DNA of 43,088 nucleotides from positions 2,497-45,584 of the forward strand of contig WTJO01000113.1 of the NCBI GenBank assembly GCA_011524805.1. Reading direction: 5' to 3'. The notes beneath the pieces are model-generated. The model did no database searches and was not told where the DNA came from. It saw only the letters and a list, made by a program, of their open reading frames with translations. This DNA is from Alphaproteobacteria bacterium (GTDB taxonomy: Bacteria; Pseudomonadota; Alphaproteobacteria; Puniceispirillales; Puniceispirillaceae). The translations under genes and the position numbers were made by a program. Shown one piece after another: positions 35,046-42,581 of the stretch (position 1 is the stretch's first letter; the number at the start of each line of letters is the position of its first letter).

Positions 35046-36883
35046 CTTACCCTCTCTGTGGCAGTGAAATGGGTTGCAGGATTTATGCCTCCGCCCTGTT
35101 CTGCGGTCTGCGCATGCGCCCGCATTCCAAAAAATAGCTCTCTGCCAAATCCGGCCTGTTTTGTAATGATTTCAGCGCCGTTTCTGCTGTCAAGAGACGC
35201 ATCTGTCTCAAGCCTGCCAGCCACCGCATCTAGGGTGATTATATCACCATCACGCAGGCTGGCAATAGCGCCGCCATCTGCTGCTTCCGGCCAAAGATGG
35301 ATAGCGGCAGGCACAGAGCCTGACGCACCTGACATGCGGCCATCTGTGACAAGCGCAACCTGATAGCCCTTATCCTGTAAAATTGACAATAACGGCGTTA
35401 ATGAATGAAGCTCGGGCATGCCGGCGGCTTTCGGACCCTGGCCTCGCAAGACTACCACCACATCTCTGTCTAGCTTGCCATCGTGAAAGGCGGTTTTGAC
35501 CTCTGCTTCTGTATCAAAAATAGCGGCAGGGGCGCTGACAATATGCCGTTCGGGCGCAACAGCAGAAATTTTAATCACCCCCCTGCCAATATTGCCATCC
35601 AGCATTTTCAGACCGCCATTTCTGGCAAAGGGCGCATCAACTGTACTGATAATCTGGCTATCGGCAGACTGGCGAGGGCCTGCACGCCAACCAAGTGTGT
35701 TATCTTCCAGCACAGGCTCAACCAGACTATCTTCAAGACTGTCTGAAAATACACAGCCGGCACTACCATCTAGCAATCCTGCCTCAAGCAGTTGGCGCAT
35801 AACCAGCGAAATACCGCCTGCGGCATGAAACTGGTTCACATCTGCCGACCCGTTCGGATAGACACGCGCCAGCAGCGGGATAATATCGGACAGATCGGCA
35901 AAATCTTCCCATGACAGAATAATGCCTGCCGCGGCCGCCATAGCTGGTAGATGAAGGGTATGGTTTGTTGACCCGCCTGTCGCCAGAAGCCCGATAATGG
36001 CATTCACAAATGATCGCTCGTCAACAAGCTGGTAGAGCGGTTTTGGGGAAGATGCTTTGCGGCTAATCTCTATCATATGCTGCATGGTGGCCGAGATAAG
36101 CGCATGTCGCAAATCGCTATGCGGATGGATAAAGGCAGAAGAAGGCATATGCAGCCCCATAATTTCCATCAGCATCTGGTTTGAATTTGCAGTACCATAA
36201 AAGGTGCAGGTACCCGCACTGTGATAGGCGGCCTTTTCAGCGGCCAGCAATTCATCCCGTCCTACCTCGCCGCGGGCAAAGGCCTTTCTGATTTGTGCCT
36301 TTTGCTGGTTTGGCAGGCCAGATTCCATAGGCCCCGCCGGCAGAAAAATACAAGGCAGATGGCCATGACTTAATGCACCCATCACAAGACCGGGAATAAT
36401 CTTGTCACATACCCCCAGACAAATGACCCCGTCATAGACATTATGAGACAGGCCAATCGCCGTAGACATCGCAATCACATCGCGGCTGAATAGCGATAAT
36501 TCCATTCCCGGCCGGCCTTGTGTCACCCCGTCACACATAGCAGGTACACATCCGGCTACCTGTGATGTTGCGCCATAATTTTTAGCCGCCGCGCGCAATA
36601 ATGCCGGATAATGTTCAAATGGCTGATGGGCTGATAGCATATCATTATAGGCTGAAATAATGCCAATATTGGGCTTCTGGGTTGTACCCACACCCAGAAT
36701 ATCATCCTGAAACTCGCCTGCGGCGGCGGCAACATGCGCCATATTGGAACAGGACACGGAACCTCTGTCTGAATCAGAATCATTTGCCATCTGCGCCATC
36801 TGCGCCAGATAGCCCTGTCTTGTGCTGGCTGATCTGTCTCTTATCCTGTCTGTGATTTCGGCAATAAGGGGATGTAGCGTCAT
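35042..36883 (-). CDS. edd: 6-Phosphogluconate dehydratase
   Basis: A 613-residue Fe-S dehydratase of the IlvD/Edd family. It turns 6-phosphogluconate into KDPG. Conserved cysteine-containing segments GCVPAMCDGVTQG, GVCDKIIPG and GTCTFYGTANSNQM supply cluster ligands; GRMSGASGSVPAAIH lies near the C-terminus. The length is typical. It follows zwf by 51 bp with AAGAGACAGG before its ATG and overlaps eda by 4 bp. No pgl (6-phosphogluconolactonase) gene is in the operon, so lactone hydrolysis must be encoded elsewhere or be spontaneous. Confidence 0.96.
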   Translation of the reverse strand: MTLHPLIAEITDRIRDRSASTRQGYLAQMAQMANDSDSDRGSVSCSNMAHVAAAAGEFQDDILGVGTTQKPNIGIISAYNDMLSAHQPFEHYPALLRAAAKNYGATSQVAGCVPAMCDGVTQGRPGMELSLFSRDVIAMSTAIGLSHNVYDGVICLGVCDKIIPGLVMGALSHGHLPCIFLPAGPMESGLPNQQKAQIRKAFARGEVGRDELLAAEKAAYHSAGTCTFYGTANSNQMLMEIMGLHMPSSAFIHPHSDLRHALISATMQHMIEISRKASSPKPLYQLVDERSFVNAIIGLLATGGSTNHTLHLPAMAAAAGIILSWEDFADLSDIIPLLARVYPNGSADVNQFHAAGGISLVMRQLLEAGLLDGSAGCVFSDSLEDSLVEPVLEDNTLGWRAGPRQSADSQIISTVDAPFARNGGLKMLDGNIGRGVIKISAVAPERHIVSAPAAIFDTEAEVKTAFHDGKLDRDVVVVLRGQGPKAAGMPELHSLTPLLSILQDKGYQVALVTDGRMSGASGSVPAAIHLWPEAADGGAIASLRDGDIITLDAVAGRLETDASLDSRNGAEIITKQAGFGRELFFGMRAHAQTAEQGGGINPATHFTATERVR

Positions 36884-36934
36884 ACCTGTCTCTTCTGGCC
36901 TGTTATGGTGTCTGTCTGGCTGCCGGCCTGTCTG

Positions 36935-38401
36935 TTACTGTCCGGGATCTTCTGAAGGGTCTATCCAGATAGATCCGTCCTCGCCGCCAAAATGATCAGC
37001 CGGCCCGAATGTACCCTGACGATATAAAGATGGCGCCAACTCCGAGGCGAGCGAAATTACAGGGTCGATAAATGCCCATGCCGCCAGCACTTCATCATGG
37101 CGCATAAACAGGGTCTGGTTGCCTCTGGCTGTATCCATCAGCAGACGTTCATAGGCATCTGGCAGGCGGGCTGAAAATGTATCATTAAATGACAGGTTCA
37201 GCTCGGACGGAAACAGGCGCATACCACCTGGCCCCGGCGCTTTCGAGATTAGCTGGAGCTTGAGGCCTTCTTGTGGCTGAAGCCTGATAACCAGACGGTT
37301 AGGCAGATCATCTTCACCTGCCGGCGCGCCAGCCTTTTTGAAAATATCATGTGGCTTTGGCTTGAAGGTAATAACAATTTCACTTGCTCTCAGACTAAGT
37401 TTTTTACCTGTTCTAATGTAAAATGGTACCCCTGCCCAGCGCCAATTTTCAATACCCATTCGCAAGGCAACATAGGTCTCTGTTTGTGATGAACCATCCA
37501 GCTCATGCTCATAGTCCTGATACTGGCCTGTGACAATATCTTCTTTGGTGAGCGGACGCAGTGCCTGAAGCACACGTAATTTTTCGTCTCTGACCTGATC
37601 GGCCGTGAAATGCGAAGGTGGTTCCATCGCCACCAGACAGACAAGCTGCAAAATATGGTTCTGCACCATATCTCTTAATGCGCCAGCCTTGTCATAATAG
37701 GCCGCCCTGTCACCTACCCCGACCGTCTCGGCCACACTTATCTGGACATGATCAATCGAGTTATTATTCCACTGGCTTTCAAAAATCACATTGGCAAACC
37801 GTAACGCCATCAGGTTCTGGACTGTTTCCTTGCCCAGATAATGATCAATCCGGTAAATCTGATCTTCTGAAAATACCGATTTAAGCTGGCTGTTAATCTG
37901 CTCGGCAGACACATAATCATGGCCAAGCGGCTTTTCTACCACCAGCCTGCTTTGCGGCCAGACAAGATCAAGTTCTGACAGAAGCTGGCAGGCAGACCCG
38001 AATAATGCAGGCGCAACAGCCAGATAGTAGATAGCCGGACGTGCATCATCTTTTTTCTCGGCAATGAAGGCGGCCAGTTCGGTCCCGCCTTTGCCGCTCA
38101 TAATATCAATCGGCATGATGGTAATAAGACGGGCAAAATCTGCCCATAATGATTCATCCATATCATAGGTGCTAAATGCGTCTTCACAAAATGGCCTGAG
38201 CTTGTCCAGAAATGTATCTAGCGGCAGGCTGTTTCTTGCAACAGCAATTAATCTGACCTTGTCAGTAAGCTGTCCATCACAAAACCGCCAGAATAATGCG
38301 GGGAAGATTTTGCGTAACGCCAGATCGCCTGTGCCACCGAAAATTATGTAGTCACTATCAGGCACAAGCGCAGTTTGCGGAATAGACTTTTCCATTAGCA
38401 T
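36935..38401 (-). CDS. zwf: Glucose-6-phosphate 1-dehydrogenase
   Basis: A 488-residue enzyme, first in the Entner-Doudoroff operon. The cofactor motif GGTGDLALRKIFPAL is at 22-36, VVEKPLG at about 154-160 and the active-site RIDHYLGKE at 184-192. It oxidises glucose-6-phosphate to 6-phosphogluconolactone using NADP(+) or NAD(+). ATG at 38401 lies five bases after GGTGA; a second ATG is at 38395. The 79-bp gap upstream holds a 9-bp-arm inverted repeat and candidate promoter sequences, so the operon is probably regulated separately from the nitrile hydratase genes. Confidence 0.96.
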   Translation of the reverse strand: MLMEKSIPQTALVPDSDYIIFGGTGDLALRKIFPALFWRFCDGQLTDKVRLIAVARNSLPLDTFLDKLRPFCEDAFSTYDMDESLWADFARLITIMPIDIMSGKGGTELAAFIAEKKDDARPAIYYLAVAPALFGSACQLLSELDLVWPQSRLVVEKPLGHDYVSAEQINSQLKSVFSEDQIYRIDHYLGKETVQNLMALRFANVIFESQWNNNSIDHVQISVAETVGVGDRAAYYDKAGALRDMVQNHILQLVCLVAMEPPSHFTADQVRDEKLRVLQALRPLTKEDIVTGQYQDYEHELDGSSQTETYVALRMGIENWRWAGVPFYIRTGKKLSLRASEIVITFKPKPHDIFKKAGAPAGEDDLPNRLVIRLQPQEGLKLQLISKAPGPGGMRLFPSELNLSFNDTFSARLPDAYERLLMDTARGNQTLFMRHDEVLAAWAFIDPVISLASELAPSLYRQGTFGPADHFGGEDGSIWIDPSEDPGQ

Positions 38402-38439
38402 GTCACCATCTGATTTTGGAAATAAATAAATTCGATTGA

Positions 38440-38475
38440 TTTATACAACAATCCAGCCCAAATGTCTTGTATAAA
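38440..38475. promoter_or_regulatory. 9-bp inverted repeat upstream of zwf
   Basis: TTTATACAA (38440-38448) and TTGTATAAA (38467-38475) are exact complements 18 bp apart, in the gap between the nitrile hydratase accessory gene and zwf. Each arm contains a TATA-type -10 box. RpiR-family HexR, the known regulator of zwf-edd-eda operons in gammaproteobacteria, binds TGTA-bearing inverted repeats, so an analogous factor is a reasonable guess. Confidence 0.45.
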
Positions 38476-38480
38476 ACAGA

Positions 38481-38792
38481 TTAAATTGTCACAGGGCTGC
38501 CATGGGCAGTGCTAAGATAGGCGTGACGCCAGCGCGCTATCATCTGGTTAAGCTGCGGCTGGTCAAGATGCTGTTTTGTGCCAAGCAATCTTGTCAGCGC
38601 ATCTATATAGCACTGGTAATATTCATCATCTGTTGCAACCGCAGAGGCCGCCAGTTCAACGCCAAGCGCGTCCGAAAATTCAGACCACTCAAATATCCCT
38701 GCTTCATAAAGGGCAAGACAGAGCGCAAAGGCCTGAGCATGCCACGGGGCTGAAAACTGGCTATCAGCAGGTGGCAGGGCGGGGCTGGTCAT
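38481..38792 (-). CDS. Nitrile hydratase accessory protein
   Basis: A 103-residue protein related to the N-terminal part of nitrile hydratase beta subunits and to the short activators found beside cobalt-type enzymes. FSAPWHAQAFALCLALYEAGIFEWSEFSDALG and YYQCYIDALTRLL are the characteristic blocks. Such proteins help insert cobalt and mature the alpha subunit, usually by subunit exchange. The ATG overlaps the beta stop codon (ATGA at 38789-38792). It is intact, so premature termination in beta may reduce its translation through coupling. Confidence 0.87.
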   Translation of the reverse strand: MTSPALPPADSQFSAPWHAQAFALCLALYEAGIFEWSEFSDALGVELAASAVATDDEYYQCYIDALTRLLGTKQHLDQPQLNQMIARWRHAYLSTAHGSPVTI

Positions 38793-39505
38793 CGGGCCGC
38801 TGGCTCAAGATAGCTCTGCCATAAATCAAGCCGTATTTCGTCCCTGCTATTTGCGGCAGCAAATAAATCAGATGCCACAAAGCTGACAGTATAGAGCGGT
38901 TCTGGCGCCTCACCTTTGAAATGGGCATGCGAGTCAGGCAGAATATGGCCGCCATGACAGGCTGTAATTATCCCTGATTTCATCGCTGCATAGGCTGGCA
39001 GGCGGGTATGACCACCAGAAATAAGCGCTGTCTCATCAGGGGTTCTGGTGCTGACATGCTGGCCAATCTCAAATTTGGGCGGGCGAGCAAGCGGGCGTGA
39101 TGTCGAACTGCCAGAGCTGATCATCTTTCTGGCTTTCTCGGCTGTCAGGCTGGCTGGCAGGGGCGGGCTATGCTGGCTGGCACTAGCAGAAGCAAGCTCA
39201 TCTGTTGTTACCAGACCGTGGTCAACAAGCAAGTTGGCGAGTGCTGATAGCCATTTATCATAATAGGAAAAGCGCGCATAATCTTCGGGCGGCAGAAGCT
39301 ATCTTGCATGGCGGGAAGCATCCAGATTCCACTTGCCATGTGCTGCCGCTGCAATGGTAACAGCCAGCGCACGCCCATGCCATGTTTCTGAAAATACCGG
39401 CTCATCTGCCTGAACGCTGCCAAAATCATAACGATAGCCTGCCTGCCCGCCCAAATCATGTGGCAAATTCCGGCTTAGCGGATGGGGAGCGGGTGCGCGT
39501 GCCAT
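38789..39505 (-). pseudogene. Nitrile hydratase beta subunit with an in-frame TAG stop
   Basis: The same frame reads from ATG 39505 to TGA 38789 and matches a full beta subunit (238 codons), but codon 69 is TAG (39301-39299). The N-terminal part is normal (LPHDLGGQAGYRYDFG, DEPVFSETWHGRALAVTIA, GKWNLDASRHAR). Right after the stop the family consensus resumes (LLPPEDYARFSYYDKWLSALANLLVDHGLVTTDEL) and continues to KFEIGQHV, GHTRLPAYA and LDLWQSYLEPAAR. No frame change is involved. In homologues this position is usually a Glu or other polar residue, so a GAG-to-TAG change would explain it. It could be a recent nonsense mutation, a sequencing error or a readthrough codon. It starts 2 bp after the alpha stop. 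Confidence 0.82.
39299..39301 (-). other. Premature amber codon inside the nitrile hydratase beta gene
   Basis: On the minus strand the codons read ...CGC CAT GCA AGA TAG CTT CTG CCG CCC.... The TAG interrupts the RHAR-x-x-x-PPEDY stretch of the beta subunit. The remaining 169 downstream codons have no other stop and keep normal conservation and codon use. Confidence 0.85.
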
Positions 39506-39507
39506 AT

Positions 39508-40149
39508 TCAGCCCTTATCCGGCAATGGGGCGGCCGCTATCGCAGTGCCTATCATTGCATCACGCGAGACATACTGTGCGGCATCTTGCCAGGATAGGCC
39601 TGATATCTCGTCAGGCGGCATAGGCAATACAAGGTATCTGATCTCTGCGGTTGAATCCCATACACGCACAGATACATCTTCTGCAAGTTCAAGTCCGAAT
39701 TCTGCCAGCACTGTGCGTGGTTCGGATACTGCCCGGCTACGATAGGCATCTGATTTATACCATGAAGGCGGGATGCCCAGTAGCGGCCATGGATAGCAGC
39801 TACATAAAGTACATACCACCAGATTATGACATTCAGGAGTATTTTCAACGATCACAACATGCTCACCCTGACGGCCAGAAAAGCCCATCTCGGTAATTAC
39901 GGCGTCTGTATTCTCAAATAGCTGTTCCTTGAATGCTATATCTGTCCATGCACGCGCCACCAGTTCGGCTCCGCGATGAGGGCCTATTTTATGGGCGTAG
40001 CTGTCAATAATCTCGTCAATCGCCTCAGCCTGAACCAGCCCCTTATCAAGCAGGATTTGCTCAAGCGCCTTTAGCTTCAGCTCGGGGTCTGAAGGCAATA
40101 GATGGTGGGCATGGTCATCATGGTCATGAGGCATAATTATTTGTGCCAT
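39508..40149 (-). CDS. nthA: Nitrile hydratase alpha subunit, cobalt type
   Basis: A 213-residue alpha subunit carrying the metal site. The claw motif VCTLCSCYPWP has C113, C116 and C118; Thr rather than Ser after the first Cys marks the cobalt form. The cysteines at 116 and 118 are oxidised to sulfinic and sulfenic acids in active enzyme. SWYKSDAYRSRAV, EIRYLVLPMPP and SRDAMIGT are also typical. The N-terminus is His/Asp-rich (PHDHDDHAHH), as in related proteins. It hydrates nitriles to amides together with beta. Alpha, beta and accessory form a tightly packed minus-strand unit; the divergent amidase completes the pathway. No strong ribosome site is visible; ATG at 40134 is an alternative. 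Confidence 0.95.
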   Translation of the reverse strand: MAQIIMPHDHDDHAHHLLPSDPELKLKALEQILLDKGLVQAEAIDEIIDSYAHKIGPHRGAELVARAWTDIAFKEQLFENTDAVITEMGFSGRQGEHVVIVENTPECHNLVVCTLCSCYPWPLLGIPPSWYKSDAYRSRAVSEPRTVLAEFGLELAEDVSVRVWDSTAEIRYLVLPMPPDEISGLSWQDAAQYVSRDAMIGTAIAAAPLPDKG

Positions 40150-40263
40150 ATAGACACAGCTTCAGGCAAGCCTGTTCGCGATATTACACCTGCTTGCGGA
40201 TGGATGCTTGTCTGGCCGCACGCATAAGGGTAGGCTTATTCATGCTTATACAGGATAATAGCT

Positions 40264-40488
40264 ATGAAAAAAGATGCTGACACAATCGCCCAATATTATG
40301 AAAAACTGGCAACAGCAGGCGTGCATAATGCCCTGCTTGAGCAAACAAAACAGACCAATCTTGAGTTGACAGAGGCATTATTACGCACGCCAGAGCCTGA
40401 CCGCATTATGAGCATGAATAGTGTCTATCAGCATTATGCCAGCAATGTTCAGGCTGATACCGGGTCTGGTGAAGGGTCAGATAGATGA
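40264..40488 (+). CDS. Small unknown protein coupled to the amidase
   Basis: A 74-residue, mainly helical, charged protein (starts MKKDADTIAQYYEKLATAGV). Its stop overlaps the amidase ATG (ATGA at 40485-40488), and AGGA precedes its own ATG by about 9 bases, so it is very likely translated. I do not recognise its family. By position it recalls the small helper subunits of amidases such as GatC or AtzG, but I see no clear similarity to either. No Cys is present and the last 15 residues look disordered (Gly/Ser/Asp). Confidence 0.7.
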   Translation: MKKDADTIAQYYEKLATAGVHNALLEQTKQTNLELTEALLRTPEPDRIMSMNSVYQHYASNVQADTGSGEGSDR

Positions 40489-41900
40489 GCCTGTTTGACG
40501 ATATTCATACCATCACAAACGAGCATGTAAAAGACAGACAATCCGCCCACCGCTATCTAGAAACTGTGTGTGCCGAAATGGATGCTCTGGGACGTGATAT
40601 TCAGGCGGTGCGCCATATTGAAGAAGATTTTGCCCATCAGCAGATTGACCAGCTATTTGATACAGACCCCGGCCAGCGAGGGCCGTTGCATGCGGTGCCA
40701 CTAGCCCATAAGGAACTATATGGCAGAAAGCCTGAAACAGGGGCTGGCTGGCTATATGAGGGTGGGTCTGCTTCCTGTCAGGGAGAAAGAGCCATTGAGA
40801 CTGCCCATGTCATCAAAAAGCTGGATGCTGCCGGCGCGGTAGATTGCGCACGGACTGTGAGCGTTGAATATGCGCTTGGGGTAACAGGCCATAATAATTA
40901 TGCGGGCACGCCGCTTAATCCGTGGAACCATGACTATATTTGTGGCGGCTCATCCTCAGGTTCAGGCGCGGTAGTGGCAGCCGGTATTGTGCCTGTATCG
41001 CTTGGCAGTGATACGGGCGGGTCTATCAGACTGCCTGCGGCGGCGTGCGGGCTGATAGGGATCAAACCTACCCATGGGCTGGTCTCACGTTCAGGCGTAT
41101 TTCCCTTATCTGTCTCGCTTGATACGGTCGGCCCGCTTAGCCGGACAGTGAGAGATTCGGCCATGCTACTGACCCAGATTGCCGGATATGATTCAGAAGA
41201 CCCTCTATCCATCAAGGTGCCAAAAATAGATTATCTGTCCTATCTAGACAGGCCGGTTGACGGCATCAGGCTGGGGCTTGAAACAAAATATTTCCTGTCT
41301 GGCACAGATAGCGATATCGCCGATTTGATAAGTGCCGCCTTTGAAGAGACAGAAGCCTTTGGTGCCAGATTGTCCGAAGCACAGATAGCCGATATTGACA
41401 CGACCAACCCGTTAAATGTGCTGATGATCAGCTCGGAAGCCTGTCACGTCCATATAGACAGGCTGGTTGAACGCCACAACGAGATGAACCCGCAAACCGT
41501 AATGCGGGTACTGACAGGACTAAGCAGCACGCAGGAGATAGAAGACAGGCTGGCGGCAACACGCGCCGGACTGGCCGCCAGAATCATCGAGGACATATTT
41601 GCAGATATTGACGTATTTGTGACGCCTGTCTGGCCATTTGCCCTGCCCACAATTGCAGATAGTGATATAGGGGCAAAACCGGAGGCGGCCGCGCTGATGC
41701 AGCATATCGGGCATAATACCAGACCGGTGAATTTTCTGGGTCTGCCCGCAATTGTCGTACCTATCGGTTTTGATAAGAACGGTCTGCCTGTATCCATGCA
41801 GCTAGTAGGCAAACCCTATTCTGAAGGGGTGCTGATTGCCCTTGCAAGGCAGTGCGAGAAACATTTCAGCTTCTGGGACAATCGCCCGCCCGCAGGCTAG
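40485..41900 (+). CDS. Amidase signature family enzyme (nitrile-pathway amidase)
   Basis: A 471-residue amidase with Lys76 (PLAHKELYGRK), the cis-Ser loop CGGSSSGSG (153-161) and nucleophile Ser180 in GSDTGGSIRLPAAACG. It would hydrolyse the amide made by nitrile hydratase to carboxylic acid and ammonia. It is encoded divergently from the nitrile hydratase genes and overlaps the small upstream ORF by 4 bp. It differs clearly from the amidase at 10442-11728. Its exact substrate range cannot be read. It is convergent with the Sco1-family gene, 17 bp between stops. Confidence 0.92.
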   Translation: MSLFDDIHTITNEHVKDRQSAHRYLETVCAEMDALGRDIQAVRHIEEDFAHQQIDQLFDTDPGQRGPLHAVPLAHKELYGRKPETGAGWLYEGGSASCQGERAIETAHVIKKLDAAGAVDCARTVSVEYALGVTGHNNYAGTPLNPWNHDYICGGSSSGSGAVVAAGIVPVSLGSDTGGSIRLPAAACGLIGIKPTHGLVSRSGVFPLSVSLDTVGPLSRTVRDSAMLLTQIAGYDSEDPLSIKVPKIDYLSYLDRPVDGIRLGLETKYFLSGTDSDIADLISAAFEETEAFGARLSEAQIADIDTTNPLNVLMISSEACHVHIDRLVERHNEMNPQTVMRVLTGLSSTQEIEDRLAATRAGLAARIIEDIFADIDVFVTPVWPFALPTIADSDIGAKPEAAALMQHIGHNTRPVNFLGLPAIVVPIGFDKNGLPVSMQLVGKPYSEGVLIALARQCEKHFSFWDNRPPAG

Positions 41901-41917
41901 CCAGATATTTCATCTAG

Positions 41918-42511
41918 CTATTTTGCTGCTGCGACAAGATTTCTGAGCTTGGCAACCGCAATCTCGTCACTTTCCTGATGAGAGATTGTGCCTGCCAGCC
42001 TGCCCTGACTATTCAAAAGAAAAATGCTTGCGGTATGATCATAGCTTAGACCACCAGAGGCACTATTAACGGCCTTTCGGTAAATACCCCAGTCAGAAAT
42101 CATCTTTGCGACATCTGCCTCACTGCCTGTCAGCCCGATTAAATCTTCACCAAAAAAACCAAGATAACTGGCCAGAATATCAGGCGTATCACGCACCGGA
42201 TCAACGGTAACAAATATAATCTGCAAATCGCCAGCATCCGCGCCAATCTCGTCACGCCATAGTGTCAGCTCGGACAATGTTGTCGGGCAAATATCTGGGC
42301 AATGGGTAAAACCGAAAAACAGGGCTGTCTGCGTGCCGGTGAATATGCGCTCATCTGCCGGCTGGCCTGTCTGTGTTAACAGCGAGAATGGCGCGCCTAT
42401 CGCAAAGCCGGCAGGATCAACTGTTTTTCGTGCCAGAAATTCAGACAGGCCGAACGCGCCGCATAACAGAATGATAAAGCTGGCACCAATAGCAAGTTTA
42501 GTTTTGACCAT
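41918..42511 (-). CDS. SCO1/SenC-family copper protein
   Basis: A 197-residue thioredoxin-fold protein with an N-terminal membrane anchor (about residues 5-25). The copper site is complete: C71 and C75 in THCPDICPTTL and H159 in YDHTASIFLL. Sco proteins deliver copper to the CuA centre of cytochrome c oxidase or keep its cysteines reduced, acting outside the inner membrane. No cox genes are in the window. The start has only a weak ribosome site. It is divergent from the FAD oxidoreductase across 70 bp. Confidence 0.93.
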   Translation of the reverse strand: MVKTKLAIGASFIILLCGAFGLSEFLARKTVDPAGFAIGAPFSLLTQTGQPADERIFTGTQTALFFGFTHCPDICPTTLSELTLWRDEIGADAGDLQIIFVTVDPVRDTPDILASYLGFFGEDLIGLTGSEADVAKMISDWGIYRKAVNSASGGLSYDHTASIFLLNSQGRLAGTISHQESDEIAVAKLRNLVAAAK

Positions 42512-42581
42512 GACAATACTTTCTGCAAAAGTCAGAGAAAAACAGCATTATATTTCTTGCCATAAATAAGGTGTCCTGAAG

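Noticed and set aside
39299..39301. TAG as a pyrrolysine or other recoded codon.
   Set aside because: The position is not catalytic and no pyl genes or suppressor tRNA are in the window. Readthrough remains possible but a mutation or sequencing error is simpler.
39208..39459. An 83-codon open frame on the minus strand in the nitrile hydratase beta region, suggesting a frameshift.
   Set aside because: It is in another phase and reads a shadow of the beta gene. The conserved parts before and after the break are in one phase, so the defect is a TAG codon, not a frameshift.
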